From Aquatica leii (taxonomy: Eukaryota; Arthropoda; Insecta; Coleoptera; Lampyridae): a DNA stretch of 64,000 nt. A program made the translations under genes and the position numbers. Location of the stretch: contig CM069433.1 in assembly GCA_035610365.1 (NCBI GenBank), forward strand, positions 134,062,545-134,126,544, written 5' to 3'. The notes under the pieces were generated by a model. It was not told the origin of the DNA. It saw only the letters and a program-made list of their open reading frames with translations, and ran no database searches. Positions 1 through 11,933 of the stretch are shown in pieces (positions within the stretch are counted from its first letter, which is position 1; each line of letters opens with the position of its first letter).

Positions 1-663
1 ATAATAAAAATAACTACCAAAGTATATAGCCGCATCATCATACTCATTATGAAGTGGTTTCACCTGATCAGCAAACAGTGCTAAGATCTGCTCGTCAGCA
101 GAAGTAGTAGCAGGAACATAAACTCCACCACCTGTTTTAAAAGATTCTTTCTAAAGGAATTTATAATAATGTTAATAAAAAAAATTAATAAAACTATCGT
201 CAACCTTATCACGGCTATTATTAATTTGAGCAGCTGTAAGCATTTCTCCAGTGACATTACTGCTTTCTAAGTAGTTTTTTCTCTACAATTTAAAATTTTA
301 AATCATTATATATGAAATTACAGAAAAATGTAATATTCAATACATTCTCCGATGCAACTTCTTTGCGTGATACTCGCTTCAGGTTGTGGTATAATATCCT
401 TAACTGCTTCCAGGTTCTTATTCCTGTTTGGTTCTGACAATTGAAATCATTCTCAACTCTTTGCCATGTTTCAATTTTTTTAATCGAGGAGTTCTTATTC
501 GTTTCTTTATTTTCCAGAATATGGGAGTACCTAAATAGAAGGAATATAGGAATATATAGGATGTTACGAGTGTTATCACATAGGAATATAAGTAAACAGT
601 AGCTACATAATAAAAGAAAAGGATGACAACCAACCACCTAATTAAATTATGTATAAAAGTCAT
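1..663 (-). CDS. Myb/SANT-like DNA-binding domain gene, partial (runs off left edge)
   Basis: No full gene is visible. On the minus strand about 550 to 344 encodes a helix-rich segment with ETWQRVENDFN and LRILYHNLKR, matching the Myb/SANT-like domain of the insect zeste/MSANTD3-type proteins, which bind DNA through a tri-helical fold. A second open segment (150 to 1) encodes FKTGGGVYVPA followed by an acidic stretch, the linker that usually follows this domain. A 61-nt GT-AG interval (343 to 283) with in-frame continuation is a plausible intron, and an AG at 152-151 precedes the second segment. The start is not resolved: upstream codons in this frame are hydrophobic and do not look like the family. 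These proteins are multi-copy in insects and often transposon-linked, so this may be a host gene or a pseudogene. Confidence 0.6.
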
Positions 664-2788
664 TTATTAATCGTAATGTCAATACCACCGAAGACACCGT
701 ATTCTGGGATAGATAACTATACTAATCGAAAAATAACTAATACTATTAATGTCGATGTATTTTTAGTGGTACTGCGTACTTGTCTTACATAGGTATAATG
801 GCTTGTTATTCTAGTTGATTTTATGATATAAACTTTTAATTAGAGGGCATTCATTATATGTCTATTAAACAATGCTTTTCTGTTTTAAAACTGCTAAATT
901 CTAACAAATACCGTAACAATGCATCTACATATTTATAACAATCATTGTATGTACTTACTTTTTCATGATATCTAAAAGGATAATTTTTTCTTGGGGCGAA
1001 TAATTTTTTCGATTCATTTTATTAAACGGACGCTAAAAAAACCGGCAAAGTAATTGTCAAGTAAATGTGTACTCGAACATAACCTAGTTTATTTTTAAGA
1101 AACAAGGGGAAATCCACTGTTGCCAGATTGTGTTATCAAGTTTATGCACTTGATTAGTAATTAGCTGACAACCATTTTGATTTGCTTTGTGCAACTGAAA
1201 TAAAATCTGACAACTTGTCACATTTTAATCACTGATTATATAATTACTTGTTATTTCTACTTTTGTGCAACCGGCCCTTAGTGTACTGATACTGTTACCT
1301 AAACTTAAGCAAAACACTATTATTATCCAAGTAAAGGTGTATGAATTTCAGACGAAAACTTAATCTTCTTTGTAATCAATTCTCCTAAACCGCCTATTGA
1401 TTTGAGTTTAATCACGTATTTACAAACAAAATATTAAAGAAGAGGAAAAAATGTCCGAATAATAAATTAAACTCTGGTTAAAACTCAAAACGGCGACGTG
1501 CGCTGTTGCACTACCAAAGTCTTTAATAATATTTAAGCAAATGTATTTTAATCACATTGGCATGGAATAAATTTAGATTTTGCTTAACTTATTAAAGATA
1601 CTTCTTACTTGATTGTTATTAATGCATTTTGAAATTGCATATGGAAATAATACCATTCAAGAGCATGGTGTATAAAACAGTTACAGTTTTTCACTACCGG
1701 TAATATTGGTGTCATACAATGTAATGCAATTTACATGATGTACGTTCAAAAATTTTATAAAATCTAACGGTATAATTACATAAAACTACAGTTTTATACA
1801 CTCCCCTGTCTAAGATTTGTGTCAACGTTGCAACAAACTCTAACAGTTTCTTCCAATGAAAAATTTTACGACTATTTAAAATTGAGCAGGATACTGATAA
1901 TCATTTAATTCAACAGGGGACCGCTTTTAAGAACTCTTTCACGAGAGAAACATACGAACAAGGGTGTATTTCATAAAAGAGGTACCAGTGAATACATACA
2001 AAATTTAAAAAAAGTGAAACTGCGTCATTTCGAGGTGAGTGAAAGATTTCATGTTTGGAGTACAATAAAACAGAAAATTAATTTTAAATATAGTGTTATA
2101 TTCCTATATTACTATTACAATAAGATTGCAAGTTGCAACTTGTTCGTTTAAAATGCACCTATTGCTTTTGTACTTTTTCTTAGAATTATACGGTACCTGA
2201 AAAGGTATAAAACGGGTTGCGACAAAATTAGAAGGATAGTTAAGTTAAGATATTTGTTTTGTTTGGTAAAGATCCATGTAAATATTGTAAAATAAAATCA
2301 TCATACTTCTTCAAGTGTTATTTGATACAGTATTACAAATCATATTTATTCGAACCTAGTTACGTGTTTGTGAGGTGCGTAACAATAGTGTCAAAAAACT
2401 TAGGTTGTTACATCAGGAATTAAAAACAAATGATAGATACATATTAAGAAAGCACTTAGATCAAATGGGTTCAGGAATTCTAAAAGTAGGATTTTATGGA
2501 AATTATCGATATTCAACACACAAAATCATATCAAAATTATCCGCCTTCAGTTATAATGATTAATGGATAAATTTCGAGTGAGGTATCACGCAAAAAAACA
2601 ACTTGTTTTATTTTTGGAAAGTTTGGGATAAAACACATAAGAATTATTTTTAAAAATTATTGCGGTAAGAACTTTAATGATGGATCACTAAATATTAATA
2701 AACATATTTTTTCCTGTAAAGTACTAAAAAAATTATAATCACTGTGGATCAATTTGTAATTGTACGAAACCAAGTAGAAACAATAGTC
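664..2788. other. AT-rich non-coding stretch
   Basis: I see no supported gene. The only open frame of note, on the plus strand from 2375 to 2563 (62 codons), resembles no family I know and lacks a convincing start. A GAG/GTGAGT 5' splice-like motif lies near 2035 but has no recognisable exon upstream. Confidence 0.4.
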
Positions 2789-2920
2789 TATAGCGCGTTT
2801 GAACGCAACTAATTGAACGCGACTGTTTGAACGCAATGCCTCTAAACGCAAGGACGTTTGAACCGCGACGTTTAGATATAGAGACGTTTGAACGCAAAAA
2901 AGTTTGAACGCAAAGCGCAT
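2789..2920 (+). repeat. Left terminal array, ~8 units of ~16 bp
   Basis: About eight units with the core GTTTGAACGCAA, spaced 13-17 bp, several degenerate (CTCTAAACGCAA, GTTTGAACCGCG). Units vary in length by a few bases, so the array is not a reading frame repeated in phase. Confidence 0.8.
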
Positions 2921-3876
2921 TTTGATTTTTTTATACAAAGTAAGAAAGGTAATTGTTAGAGAAGCAGGTTGTTCAACAACAATATTTAAATTTAAAATAA
3001 AAAGTGAAGAAATCTTGAAAAAGAATATATAGAAATTGAAATAGAAGAAAACGTTTTTTTTTTAATAAACTAATGAAACCTTAAAATAATTATTAAAGAA
3101 AAAAGAAGAATTAGTGTGGTCGACTAAAAAAGTTTGGAAGGAACAAAGTAAAAAACCCAAAAGCTATCGACTACAATGTTTTAAAACAGATTACTTATAA
3201 ATTTGTTTTATAGAAAACATAATAAAGTGAAAACACAAATAACAGCAGTAGCTTTATTGACGAGAAAACAAGACGTCATTGATTATATTTTTTTCATATC
3301 AAATTGATCAAAATGTATTTAACAAAATGATTTGGTTTTTATTATATGAGATTTTTGGTAAAAAAAAAACAAATAAAACGAATAAAAATAAGTGAATTTA
3401 ATTTCAAAAATATTTTTGTTAAAAAAAATGAAATGGAAATTAAAGGTATTGAAACAATCAAATAAAAGCTACAACTTAAATTTTAAACCCGAAAGATTCT
3501 GTGTTTTTATTTTTGGTCGACAAATCTAATTCTCTTTTTCCTTTTCTTTATTTTTCTTTAGTTTTTCTAAAATAAACTTTGTTCTATTTGTTAAAAAAAC
3601 CATAATCAATGGCATTTCCTTTTATTTTTTATTATAGTTTTAATACGTCAACTTTTCTTCTAGTAATTATATCAAAATCTTCAATTTAATAAAAAAATTA
3701 CTGTTTTGTTCATTCGTTTTTTATTTATTGACCATATAAGTATTGAAGAATATTATTTAATATTTGCGAGAGATTTGACATAATTACCGGATGAAACATT
3801 AATAATTAAATCAATTTTTTAAACATTCATAACAATACATTACCTTATGCAATATTATTAGTAGATATTATATGTA

Positions 3877-4770
3877 TAGTACACGCCGCTTATTAGAATC
3901 ACGGATACTGTTATCAATCAGCTAATGTTGTCACTTTATTAAAGAACAGACCAGACGTATGCTACTACATAGAAAAAACATCGTTTATCACAACTTTGGT
4001 TTATGTTATCAATATTGTTCTCAGATTTGCTTCTATACAGCAACAATAACCTATTTTGTATGAATTTTTTACGCGAAGTGCATGTGAATTCAATTAAAAG
4101 GGTCTTTTTGATTAATTTACAAGCTTAAGTGATATCGGGCCACTATTTCTCTATAAATTACGATGGTGTGATTATCAGTAATCGTCGGTGTAGTAACTAT
4201 GTGACGTAAAAAATGTCTTGATTGAATAACTTACGTTTTAAGACTTTGAAATGATTGACGCTATAAAGATACGTGATATTAGCCGAAATTTTAAAAAAAT
4301 TTTTACAAAATATGATAAGTTGCTAAAAATAAGCCTGCTGAATGATGCAGCGTAATTAAGAATTAACTATGTACCAATAATTAGTATAATTAAAAACAGT
4401 TTTGCATATTTTGTTTTATTTTTGCAGTGTATTTATATTATTTCGAGTACCTTTTTTGAACTACATAACATTACCTCATTTAAACATCTCTCGCTTTGTA
4501 TTTTTACTTGGAAAGAATGTGTAGTTTTTAATAATAACAACTTAATTTAACTACGTCTTATGTTATAACATTATTTTGTACTTACTTTTATTTTTGGTGC
4601 AAATTACTGGGAAGAATTGTGTAGTTCTTAAAACTAAATTAAACATCATAATATTGTTTTTGATTTCTTTTTAATCGAAGTGTCAATAAATTTAGGAGAC
4701 TATTTAATACAACAGTTCCATAATTTTCGTTTTTTTTTTAAATGTTTTGCTATAATTTCACCTTCTATAT
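3877..4770 (+). mobile_element. Tigger/pogo-type MITE, copy 1, right end missing
   Basis: The left end, TAGTACACGCCGCTTATTAG preceded by TA, matches the terminal repeat of the complete copy at 7029-7758. The two copies share blocks such as ATCACGGATA near the left end, GACGTATGCTACTACATA, and the AAATTACTGGGAAGAA to GTGTCAATAAA stretch. Similarity stops near 4770 and no right terminal repeat is found before the fold-back array. It carries no coding sequence and is an internal-deletion derivative of the family whose transposase relic lies at 15755-18446. Confidence 0.65.
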
Positions 4771-4856
4771 TTTTACTGTACCTCAGTTTTTGTCTTATTA
4801 TTATTGAAATTTATGTTGTAAACCAAATTTCAACGATATTAGTTATTATCCTTACA

Positions 4857-4955
4857 TTTTGCGTTCAAACATCTCTGCGTTCAAATTTCTTTGCGTTCAA
4901 ACGTCTTGCGTTCAAAAGTGCCTGGGTTCAAAGTATTGCGTTCAAACGTCCTATA
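4857..4955 (-). repeat. Right terminal array, 6 units, inverted relative to the left array
   Basis: Six consecutive units with the core TGCGTTCAAAC (reverse complement of the left core), 14-16 bp each, ending in GTCCTATA. The outer unit mirrors the outer unit of the left array. Confidence 0.85.
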
Positions 4956-6147
4956 ACGAATATATTTGCCTAATAAAATTTACAGTGCTAAAGACTACTA
5001 AAAATGTTTTTTTCTGTGTTTTTATAAATTTCCTTAATGTACACATTTGTTAAGTTTTACTGCCATTTTTATTTGTAAACCGTTTTTTTTTATAAATTTG
5101 CTAATTATAATTAATATTTTAATTTTTTTTAATTTATCATACAAATAAGGTTTATTATTTGTATTTAATATAATATTACTACACTATTAGAAAAGTTTTT
5201 GCACATATACAACATCATAAAAGTATAATTATATTAGTAGTCACAGAAGAATTTAGAGAATGTATTATTAAACGTATTATTATGAGAAAAGTTTTATCAT
5301 AAAACAATTAATGCAGTATATGTATCTACAACCATACAACTTCAAAATACCATATTAATTATTAATATAAAATACGGAACTATAATAAATTACACGTCAA
5401 AGATCCTGTACCGTAAACGTCAACAAGAGAGCACCGATGAAACATAAACAAACGTAAACTTAAAATAGTAGATAATTTTCAGAACCCCGTATGTAAGCTT
5501 AGCTTTAGTGTAACTAATGTTTAATTTCCGCAGAAACACTTGTAATAACAGAAGGATTAAGACATCGGATTATATTAGTCCCCACTAAGAAACCTGCTTT
5601 CGAATAGTCGGATGAAACGATTTTTACTGCAACATATAAACAGAGACAGTTTATGCAGTTGCGTTTGTACAAATATACAAAACGTGTAAAATAGAATTGT
5701 CTGTGTACAGTTTCTCTTGAGAAATTCAATTAAAAAAGATACCAAATGAACTGTTTGTAAGTAACCCTGAGGGATAAGGGAATTACAGAGAAGAAAATTA
5801 TATGAGGTTTTTTTTAGATGAATTCGGCAAACAAGAACAATTGTTAAAGATTGCTTTTTTTAATTGTGTTATGATAGCTCTATCAAAACGTTTTTTTGCA
5901 TTGTTTAATTGTTTTTCTGTTTTGAAACATAATTTAGATTTTTTATATGAGCATTGATTATTCTTTATTATTATTTACTTATTGGCACATGATTAATTAT
6001 ATATGTTAGAAATTATCTAAATTAACACTAACAAAATATTCTTAGTAGTATAACAAATATTTCGTTTAAAAACTAATAGACTGTTGTTATTTATTTTGAA
6101 TTATTAGTTTTTTAATAAACCCATATCTTGTATAGTGAGAATACAAT
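4956..6147. other. AT-rich non-coding stretch
   Basis: No gene, RNA or repeat that I can support. The minus-strand open frame at 5514-5729 has no recognisable features. Confidence 0.4.
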
Positions 6148-6200
6148 CAGTGGCGTAGCTACATATTCAGCGCCCTGGAGCAAGTAAAATCAGCCCCCTT
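6148..6200 (+). repeat. Possible hAT-type terminal inverted repeat, unpaired
   Basis: CAGTGGCGTAGCTACAT matches the common start of insect hAT/Tip100-like non-autonomous elements (CAGTGGCG...). No matching ACGCCACTG end is visible in the window, so the element is truncated or the match is fortuitous. Confidence 0.3.
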
Positions 6201-6407
6201 TTCTCTCGCAAGAGTTCCAGCAAAATATTATCTTTATCTTTTTAGTTCAATTTTAAACATTACTTAATAACAATTCATTTAAAATATTAGACATATTTAA
6301 ACACTAACACTAAATCAATCAACATGATATGTTATAAACTACCTACGTACATTAAGGTTTAGTTAATGGTAAAGTAGTTTGTCCTCCTGTTGGCAAGTTG
6401 TAGTTAG

Positions 6408-6920
6408 TTTAAGTTTTTTATCTTCTTTAGGAGGGTCAATAAAAACCACTCTAAACTGTTTTTATGGCTACGTTTCGTGCCTCTAGCGTGCACTTCTTCA
6501 GGCCAAAGAAAAGGTTACGAGTGGTGGTAGTCCACTGGTCCAATAAGCATACCGTCTAATAACTTACTTAATCTAGTTAACATGAAATTGAGTCAATAAT
6601 TAAAAGAATTTAAATATATGTACAAAGAAAACAACGGACATTAAAGTTAAACAATACACTGAGTGTATATTGTTTGTTTAACTTTAATGTCCGTTGTTTT
6701 CTTTGTACACATATTTAAATTCTTTTAATTATTGACTCAATTTCATGTTAACTAGATTAAGTAAGTTATTAGACGGTATGCTTATTGGACCAGTGGACTA
6801 CCACCACTCGTAACCTTTTCTTTGGCCTGAAGAAGTGCACGCTAGAGGCACGAAACGTAGCCATAAAAACAGTTTAGAGTGGTTTTTATTGCCCCTCCTA
6901 AAGAAGATAAAAAACTTAAA
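6408..6920. repeat. Near-perfect spacer-free palindrome (~255-bp arms)
   Basis: The left arm (6408-6660) and the right arm (6662-6920) are reverse complements with only a handful of differences (for example GAGGGTCAATA against GAGGGGCAATA), meeting at a central ACACTGAGTGT. Any transcript across it would fold into one very long hairpin. The arms contain CCTGAAGAAGTGCACG and GGCACGAAACGT, which resemble the conserved parts of a hammerhead ribozyme core. A degenerate copy of this motif block is present at 43255-43335. Such palindromes arise from fold-back or MITE insertion or from inverted duplication; the high arm identity suggests recent origin or gene conversion. Confidence 0.9.
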
Positions 6921-7028
6921 TTAAGGTTTAGCTACTCAGAGGTAGTAAACGGTTAAAATTAAAGGAACAAAGATGAATTTTATTTTATTTAATGTGTTGT
7001 TCATATTTTGAAAAATATTGGAAATATA

Positions 7029-7758
7029 CAGTGCGAACCGCTTATTGGAATCACGGATAATGTTATTAGTAGGTTAATGTTTATTAAAGAACGGGCCGGA
7101 CGTATGCTACTACATAACATCGTTTATAGTAATCATAATTTCTGTTTATGTTATATTTTTTCTTCTCATGTTTGTTTCTATACATGAAATAACCTGTTTT
7201 GCATTATTTTTTTAGCAGAATTGTTACAATCCGTTTGTAAAGTGAGTAAAAAATTGAATTGTTGTACCCTAAAAATACTTGTTTTGCAAATTTAGTGTTT
7301 ATTTTTTCAGTGTTATTTATCTATTAAACTATTTCGACGGACCTGCGTAACATTATTTTCTCATTTTAACATCTGCAAATACGTTATATTCGAATTACTT
7401 CGTATTTTCAGTGTACTTGAAAAGAATGTGCAGTTCTTAGAATACCAACTTAATTTAACTACGTTTTTATTTTAAATTTATTTTTAGTCTCAGGAAATTA
7501 CTAGGAAGAAAACTGTAGTTTTTAAAACAATAAAATAAAAATCATAACGTTGTTTTTGATTTTTTTTATTAACGGTGTCAACAAACTATTTAATACAAGA
7601 GGTCTGTAATTTTTGATTTATGTGACTCAAAGTTTTATTTTTTTGAATGTTTTATTACAAATTTTATTTTTATAGTTTTTGTTTGTATTAAAATTATATT
7701 TCATTTTCTAAATTCAATTTCATAATTTCAAATTGATTCTATTAAGCTGCGTGAACTG
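7029..7758 (+). mobile_element. Tigger/pogo-type MITE, copy 2, complete
   Basis: Terminal inverted repeats of about 27 bp (CAGTGCGAACCGCTTATTGG at the left, CTATTAAGCTGCGTGAACTG at the right, imperfect) are flanked by TA at 7027-7028 and 7759-7760, the Tc1/mariner-superfamily target duplication. It has no coding capacity. The interior matches copy 1 and the flanking parts of the autonomous relic ending at 23139. Confidence 0.8.
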
Positions 7759-7760
7759 TA

Positions 7761-10750
7761 TAGGCAAAATTCAATAATACAGCTTTTGGTAAATTTCTAA
7801 AAACGGTGACGGTAATGACAATATAAACATTTTATTATTTTATAAAATTAAATATGAATCTTTTTTTTCTACTTCAATTTTTATAGATTTAGACACGTTT
7901 ATTTACTTTTTATATTTTGTCATTTGTTATTTTTTGGTAACACTTTCTTGTTCTAGCATTTCGTTTCAATTTATAATAACAATGTAACATCAATATTTCG
8001 TTTATTATTTCTGTTAACTATTATAATTGAAAGCTCTTTTGCGCAGGTCAAACTAATAGATTTTTTAAATGTTAGAATTAAAAGCAACTGTTTTCTAAAA
8101 TGTTCCTTGCAATAATTTTTAGTTTTTATTTTACTTATGGCAAATGAAAAAGTTAACTTGTGTGCTGAAAATACAAGTAAGAATAATAGTCGCTATCTGA
8201 CCGTGAGGAACTCATATTTTTTTCGAAGTAGTACCGAATTAACTGTCAACAACAATTAATTTAATAACCATTGCTTAATGGATCTGAACAGAGGTTTAAA
8301 ATTTCTAATGTAACAATACAAACACATATCTGTTCTTACTTCGTACCTACAGTTTGTTTACAATCATCTCAGCGACCGATCTATAGTAAACATATTCTAG
8401 CTAACTGACCGTAGAAGGTTTCTGGGCTAAACCGATTTTGGTAATATAAAAGTCTTTTCCGTTCATCAATGTCAAATTAAATATTGCCTTAATTTAGCTA
8501 CAGTAGACGATTTACGAAATCTTTTATGGTCATAGAAAAGTGAGTATCAGATTGAGAGAAATGTGATGAATTTTACGGTACTAGTGTGAGAAGCTATTCC
8601 AGAACCATTAAACCACTCTATAAACGTAAACTATCCTGTTATAATTAAAGAAAATATTAATGGAGAACTATAAGTAAAATATAGTAAAATTCTTTGTTTC
8701 TTTCGATTAACAAATTGAATTTAATTGTTAAATAACACTTCCCTGATGAAATTTTTATATTTACCATTCTATTATTTTTTGTAAAATTTATTAGATCCAA
8801 AAGTATACGTGTCGACATTCAAAAAGTCTCATTTAAGACAAGACAGTATTCTGAAACTTAGTGATCAAATTAACCTTCTATGAGACATATGTTCGGTTGC
8901 TTACAGCAATGTTGTTAGCTGACAACGTCAGCGAATCAATTAATTCTGTACTTGACGACTAATGACGACACGTAACGACATGATTACGAAGTTAATTACA
9001 TTGTCAAGGTTAAGAATGGTTTATGAAAAATACATAAATGTTTTATCTACAAAATATTAGCAGTCTTATAGACTGCTATGTGTTTTGGTAAGATGTTTGC
9101 ACTGTATAAGATTTATTCTCGGAACACTCACTTCCCGCTACATTGGAAAGGATTTCTGTGACGTAGAAAAGTTTTGACATCGTAGTTCGATGAAAGAAAA
9201 ATCTATCATCATCTAATTTTATGTGCGTCCAACGACGCTTTATATTTCTGATTATTCACACTCATCCATGCGAGTATTGGGCGTAGTATTTTTAGTACTT
9301 TCGTGAAAGTCTTTTTTGGCTGGGTTTCTCTTCCTGAACATCCACACGTATTCATTTATTGAGAAAATTTCCATGATGACGTCACGTCACTTGTGTTGAA
9401 GATATGGAAACCTTCGAATATTGGATTAAATTTTAACCGTATTGGAGCTTAATGCACTAATACAATTAATTTTAGGGAAACTCGTCGCATTTGATTTCTT
9501 TTCATTAATCGTATGAGCCAAGGGAAATTAAGTTCTGATAACACCGTATGTACGGCTTTGTTTATTTCGAAAAGATGCCACTAACTAGTCGCATTCTTCA
9601 AAAGAAAAGTAAATTGTAAGTATTACAATTTCTATTTTATTTTTTTGTATTTACGTTATTAGTCGACTGCACGTACGACTGGACGTACATAGTAGGTTGT
9701 TATCACAATTAACTATTAATTTTTTTTTCTGCGTGTCAGATATTATTAGACGGTGCGCTGTGGTTCTCTGAATTATCGAGATTTGCATATTTGTGCTATA
9801 ATTTACAAATCTAAGTTTATTTCTTTCCGGAATGCAAAAGTTAAGCAGACAAGTTTAATTTGTTGTACAACGGATTGCCCAACCGAAAGGGATTATTTAA
9901 ACTACTATTTTCTGTGATATTGACCTACGTTCTAGCGTTTTATCACACGTATGCAAATGTACCTTCTCTTCTTAACGAATTTTTCTGTCTGTGATAAAAT
10001 AAACATAACCATTGTTACAACTTCTGATTTGTCATTTGTTCTCTTACCGCTTTGGATAAATTTAAGCGGTGTCTCCCATTCTAATCTTTCATCGTTTTGG
10101 CGCTCTTTTTACTTTTTTTGTAATTTAGCACCATGAAGCATACAGCCCAACCACCGAATTAAACTAAGTAAGTCGCTGCTTTTTTAAGTTACGAGATAAT
10201 TCTCGTAACAAGATCAATATGATCTTGAAAAAAGCCTCTTTGTTCATTTGGTAGATACGCCTAGTATTTAAATTTCAATGACAAATTGACAATGCGTCAG
10301 GAAAACTAAATTAAATGTTTTTAATTTTTATTTATATCCTCTAATAGATATAGAATCCTGATAGAATATAACGCGCTTAATACGGTGTTAATTAATAAAC
10401 CTATTCTTTACATGTTTATGGTTTGTTATTAAAAAAGTCTTAGGACTGAGCTACATGAACTTTATCAATGCTCGTGGGATTGGGATTTGTTTGAGGGAAA
10501 CAAATGAACATAAAACTCATAACTTTTTTTAATTACTATATTCCGCCAAACTCGCCTGCGGAATGGTACTCTCGCTTTTATCAATTTTTTGCAGACAATA
10601 GAAATTAAAATTAGTTAGTTAATGACATTAGAAATGATAACTCTAGATTTTAGTATCTTACCTGATAAGGAATCGTGCTGTGACTTTAATATTTATCATG
10701 AAAGCATGCCAATTCTTAGAGTAGATTATGAAGATTGGTGCTTGAAATAG
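7761..10750. other. Non-coding stretch
   Basis: I found no supported gene or repeat. Short open frames here (for example 9951-10136 plus) show no family motifs. Confidence 0.4.
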
Positions 10751-11931
10751 CTTTCCATCTAATAATTGAACAAATCCGGCACCTACTATAGAATATTTAG
10801 TATTAAGAACAGTAAGAGCAATTTACTTAAGCGGGAATATCAGCAGATGTTTCCTGGTCGAAGAATACTTAATAAACAAGTGTTCATAAATGTAGATCGT
10901 CATTTGACAGAAAAATGTAATACTTCTAAAGCTTTTGCAGAACGTCCCGTCCAAAAAGAACCTACATGATCGAAAATAGTTCCTTTGCTAGTGAACGAAG
11001 AATATCTAGTCGTGTTTGTGGTTTCTACCCATATCACATACAATCTGTTCAACATTTACAGCAAACAGACTATGCAGCGCGTGTCGATTTTGGTCGTTGG
11101 TTGATGGCACACCAATAGCTTTGTGCACAAATCATGTTTATGGATAAAACCACGTTTACTATAGATGGAATTACGAATACCATTAATTCATATTTGAGTA
11201 TTTGAAAACCCTTTTTAAAGCAGGGAAACAAATTTTAACAACGTTTTTCTGTGAATATTTGGTGTGGTCTTTTTAATAATTGTTTTATTCGGCTATTTGT
11301 AATTCAGGAACGCTTAATATCCAAGCATTATCTATTTTTTTTACAAAATGAGTTGCCAGGATTAATAGAGAATGTTCCACTTCAGAATAGAGTTGACATG
11401 TAGTTACAGAATGATGGCGCACCACTTCATTTAGGTGTACATGTGAGAGAATATCTAAATAACTACTTTTATAACCGGTGGATTGGAAGATGAGATCTAG
11501 TTCTCTGGCTTCTGAGGTCACCAGACATAACCCCTCTTGACTATTATTTTCTAGTCTAGTGTATTCAAATAAACGATAAACTAATTCAAAATATTATGAC
11601 TGCGACTGCATCCATACGAAACCACCCAGATGCTCTTTAGAGAGTTGCGGCTTCAATTATTAAAAGAGCCAGGATGTCAGGTGAGGCAGCGGAGGGACAT
11701 TTTGAATCAAAACTTTAATTAAATTTGTGCTAGCATTAAAAAAATTATTAATTAATAAAACAGTACTTTATTTTATGCTGTTTACTTAATCTATACACTC
11801 TGTTAAATTTAATATTGCCCATAACTCGTTACCTATCGAGTTTTGAACAAAAGTGTATAAGACAATTTTGTTTTAAAATTGTCTAAGGAATACGATCTTA
11901 ACCTGTGGCCACCGTGTCACGAGACACCCTG
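10750..11931 (+). mobile_element. mariner/IS630-like element, decayed, right end intact
   Basis: The right end is CACGAGACACCCTG at 11918-11931 followed by TA, the same end as in the fragment at 42007. The left terminal repeat was not found. The interior is the transposase pseudogene described separately, followed by an AT-rich tail that aligns with the tail of the 42-kb copy. Confidence 0.7.
10766..11718 (+). pseudogene. mariner-like transposase with DUF4817-type N-terminus
   Basis: Read with frame changes, the N-terminal part shows REYQQMFPGRRILNKQVFIN, the helix-turn-helix region found before the DDE domain in many arthropod mariner relatives. Further on are a first catalytic block resembling WTDESTFTR (here MDKTTFT, with the acidic pair changed), INIWCG-like, HDGAPPHF-like and PRSPDITPLDY-like blocks, and a C-terminal tail ending in EGHFESKL before the stop at 11716. 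Multiple stops and frameshifts separate the blocks, so no active enzyme can be made. In intact relatives the enzyme cuts and pastes the element at TA sites. Confidence 0.75.
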
Positions 11932-11933
11932 TA

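Larger units (their letters stand above)
2789..4955. mobile_element. Fold-back element bounded by inverted arrays of a ~16-bp unit
   Basis: Both ends start with TATAG and then carry tandem copies of a unit whose core is GTTTGAACGCAA. The left array reads in this orientation and the right array reads as its reverse complement, so the ends form imperfect inverted repeats of 100-130 bp. The interior is AT-rich and holds a truncated Tigger-type MITE. No transposase is encoded. Terminal inverted arrays of short direct repeats are known from Foldback-type elements, but I do not recognise this unit. No clear target duplication could be read at the outer edges. Confidence 0.6.

Noticed and set aside
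2789..2920. CRISPR array
   Set aside because: Units are short and degenerate with no regular spacers, and the genome is eukaryotic.
4859..5053. Repetitive peptide gene with CVQTS repeats
   Set aside because: The repeat comes from the ~16-bp DNA array, whose period is not a multiple of three, so the peptide is incidental.
9951..10136. Small plus-strand frame of 61 codons
   Set aside because: No recognisable family, codon pattern or start context.
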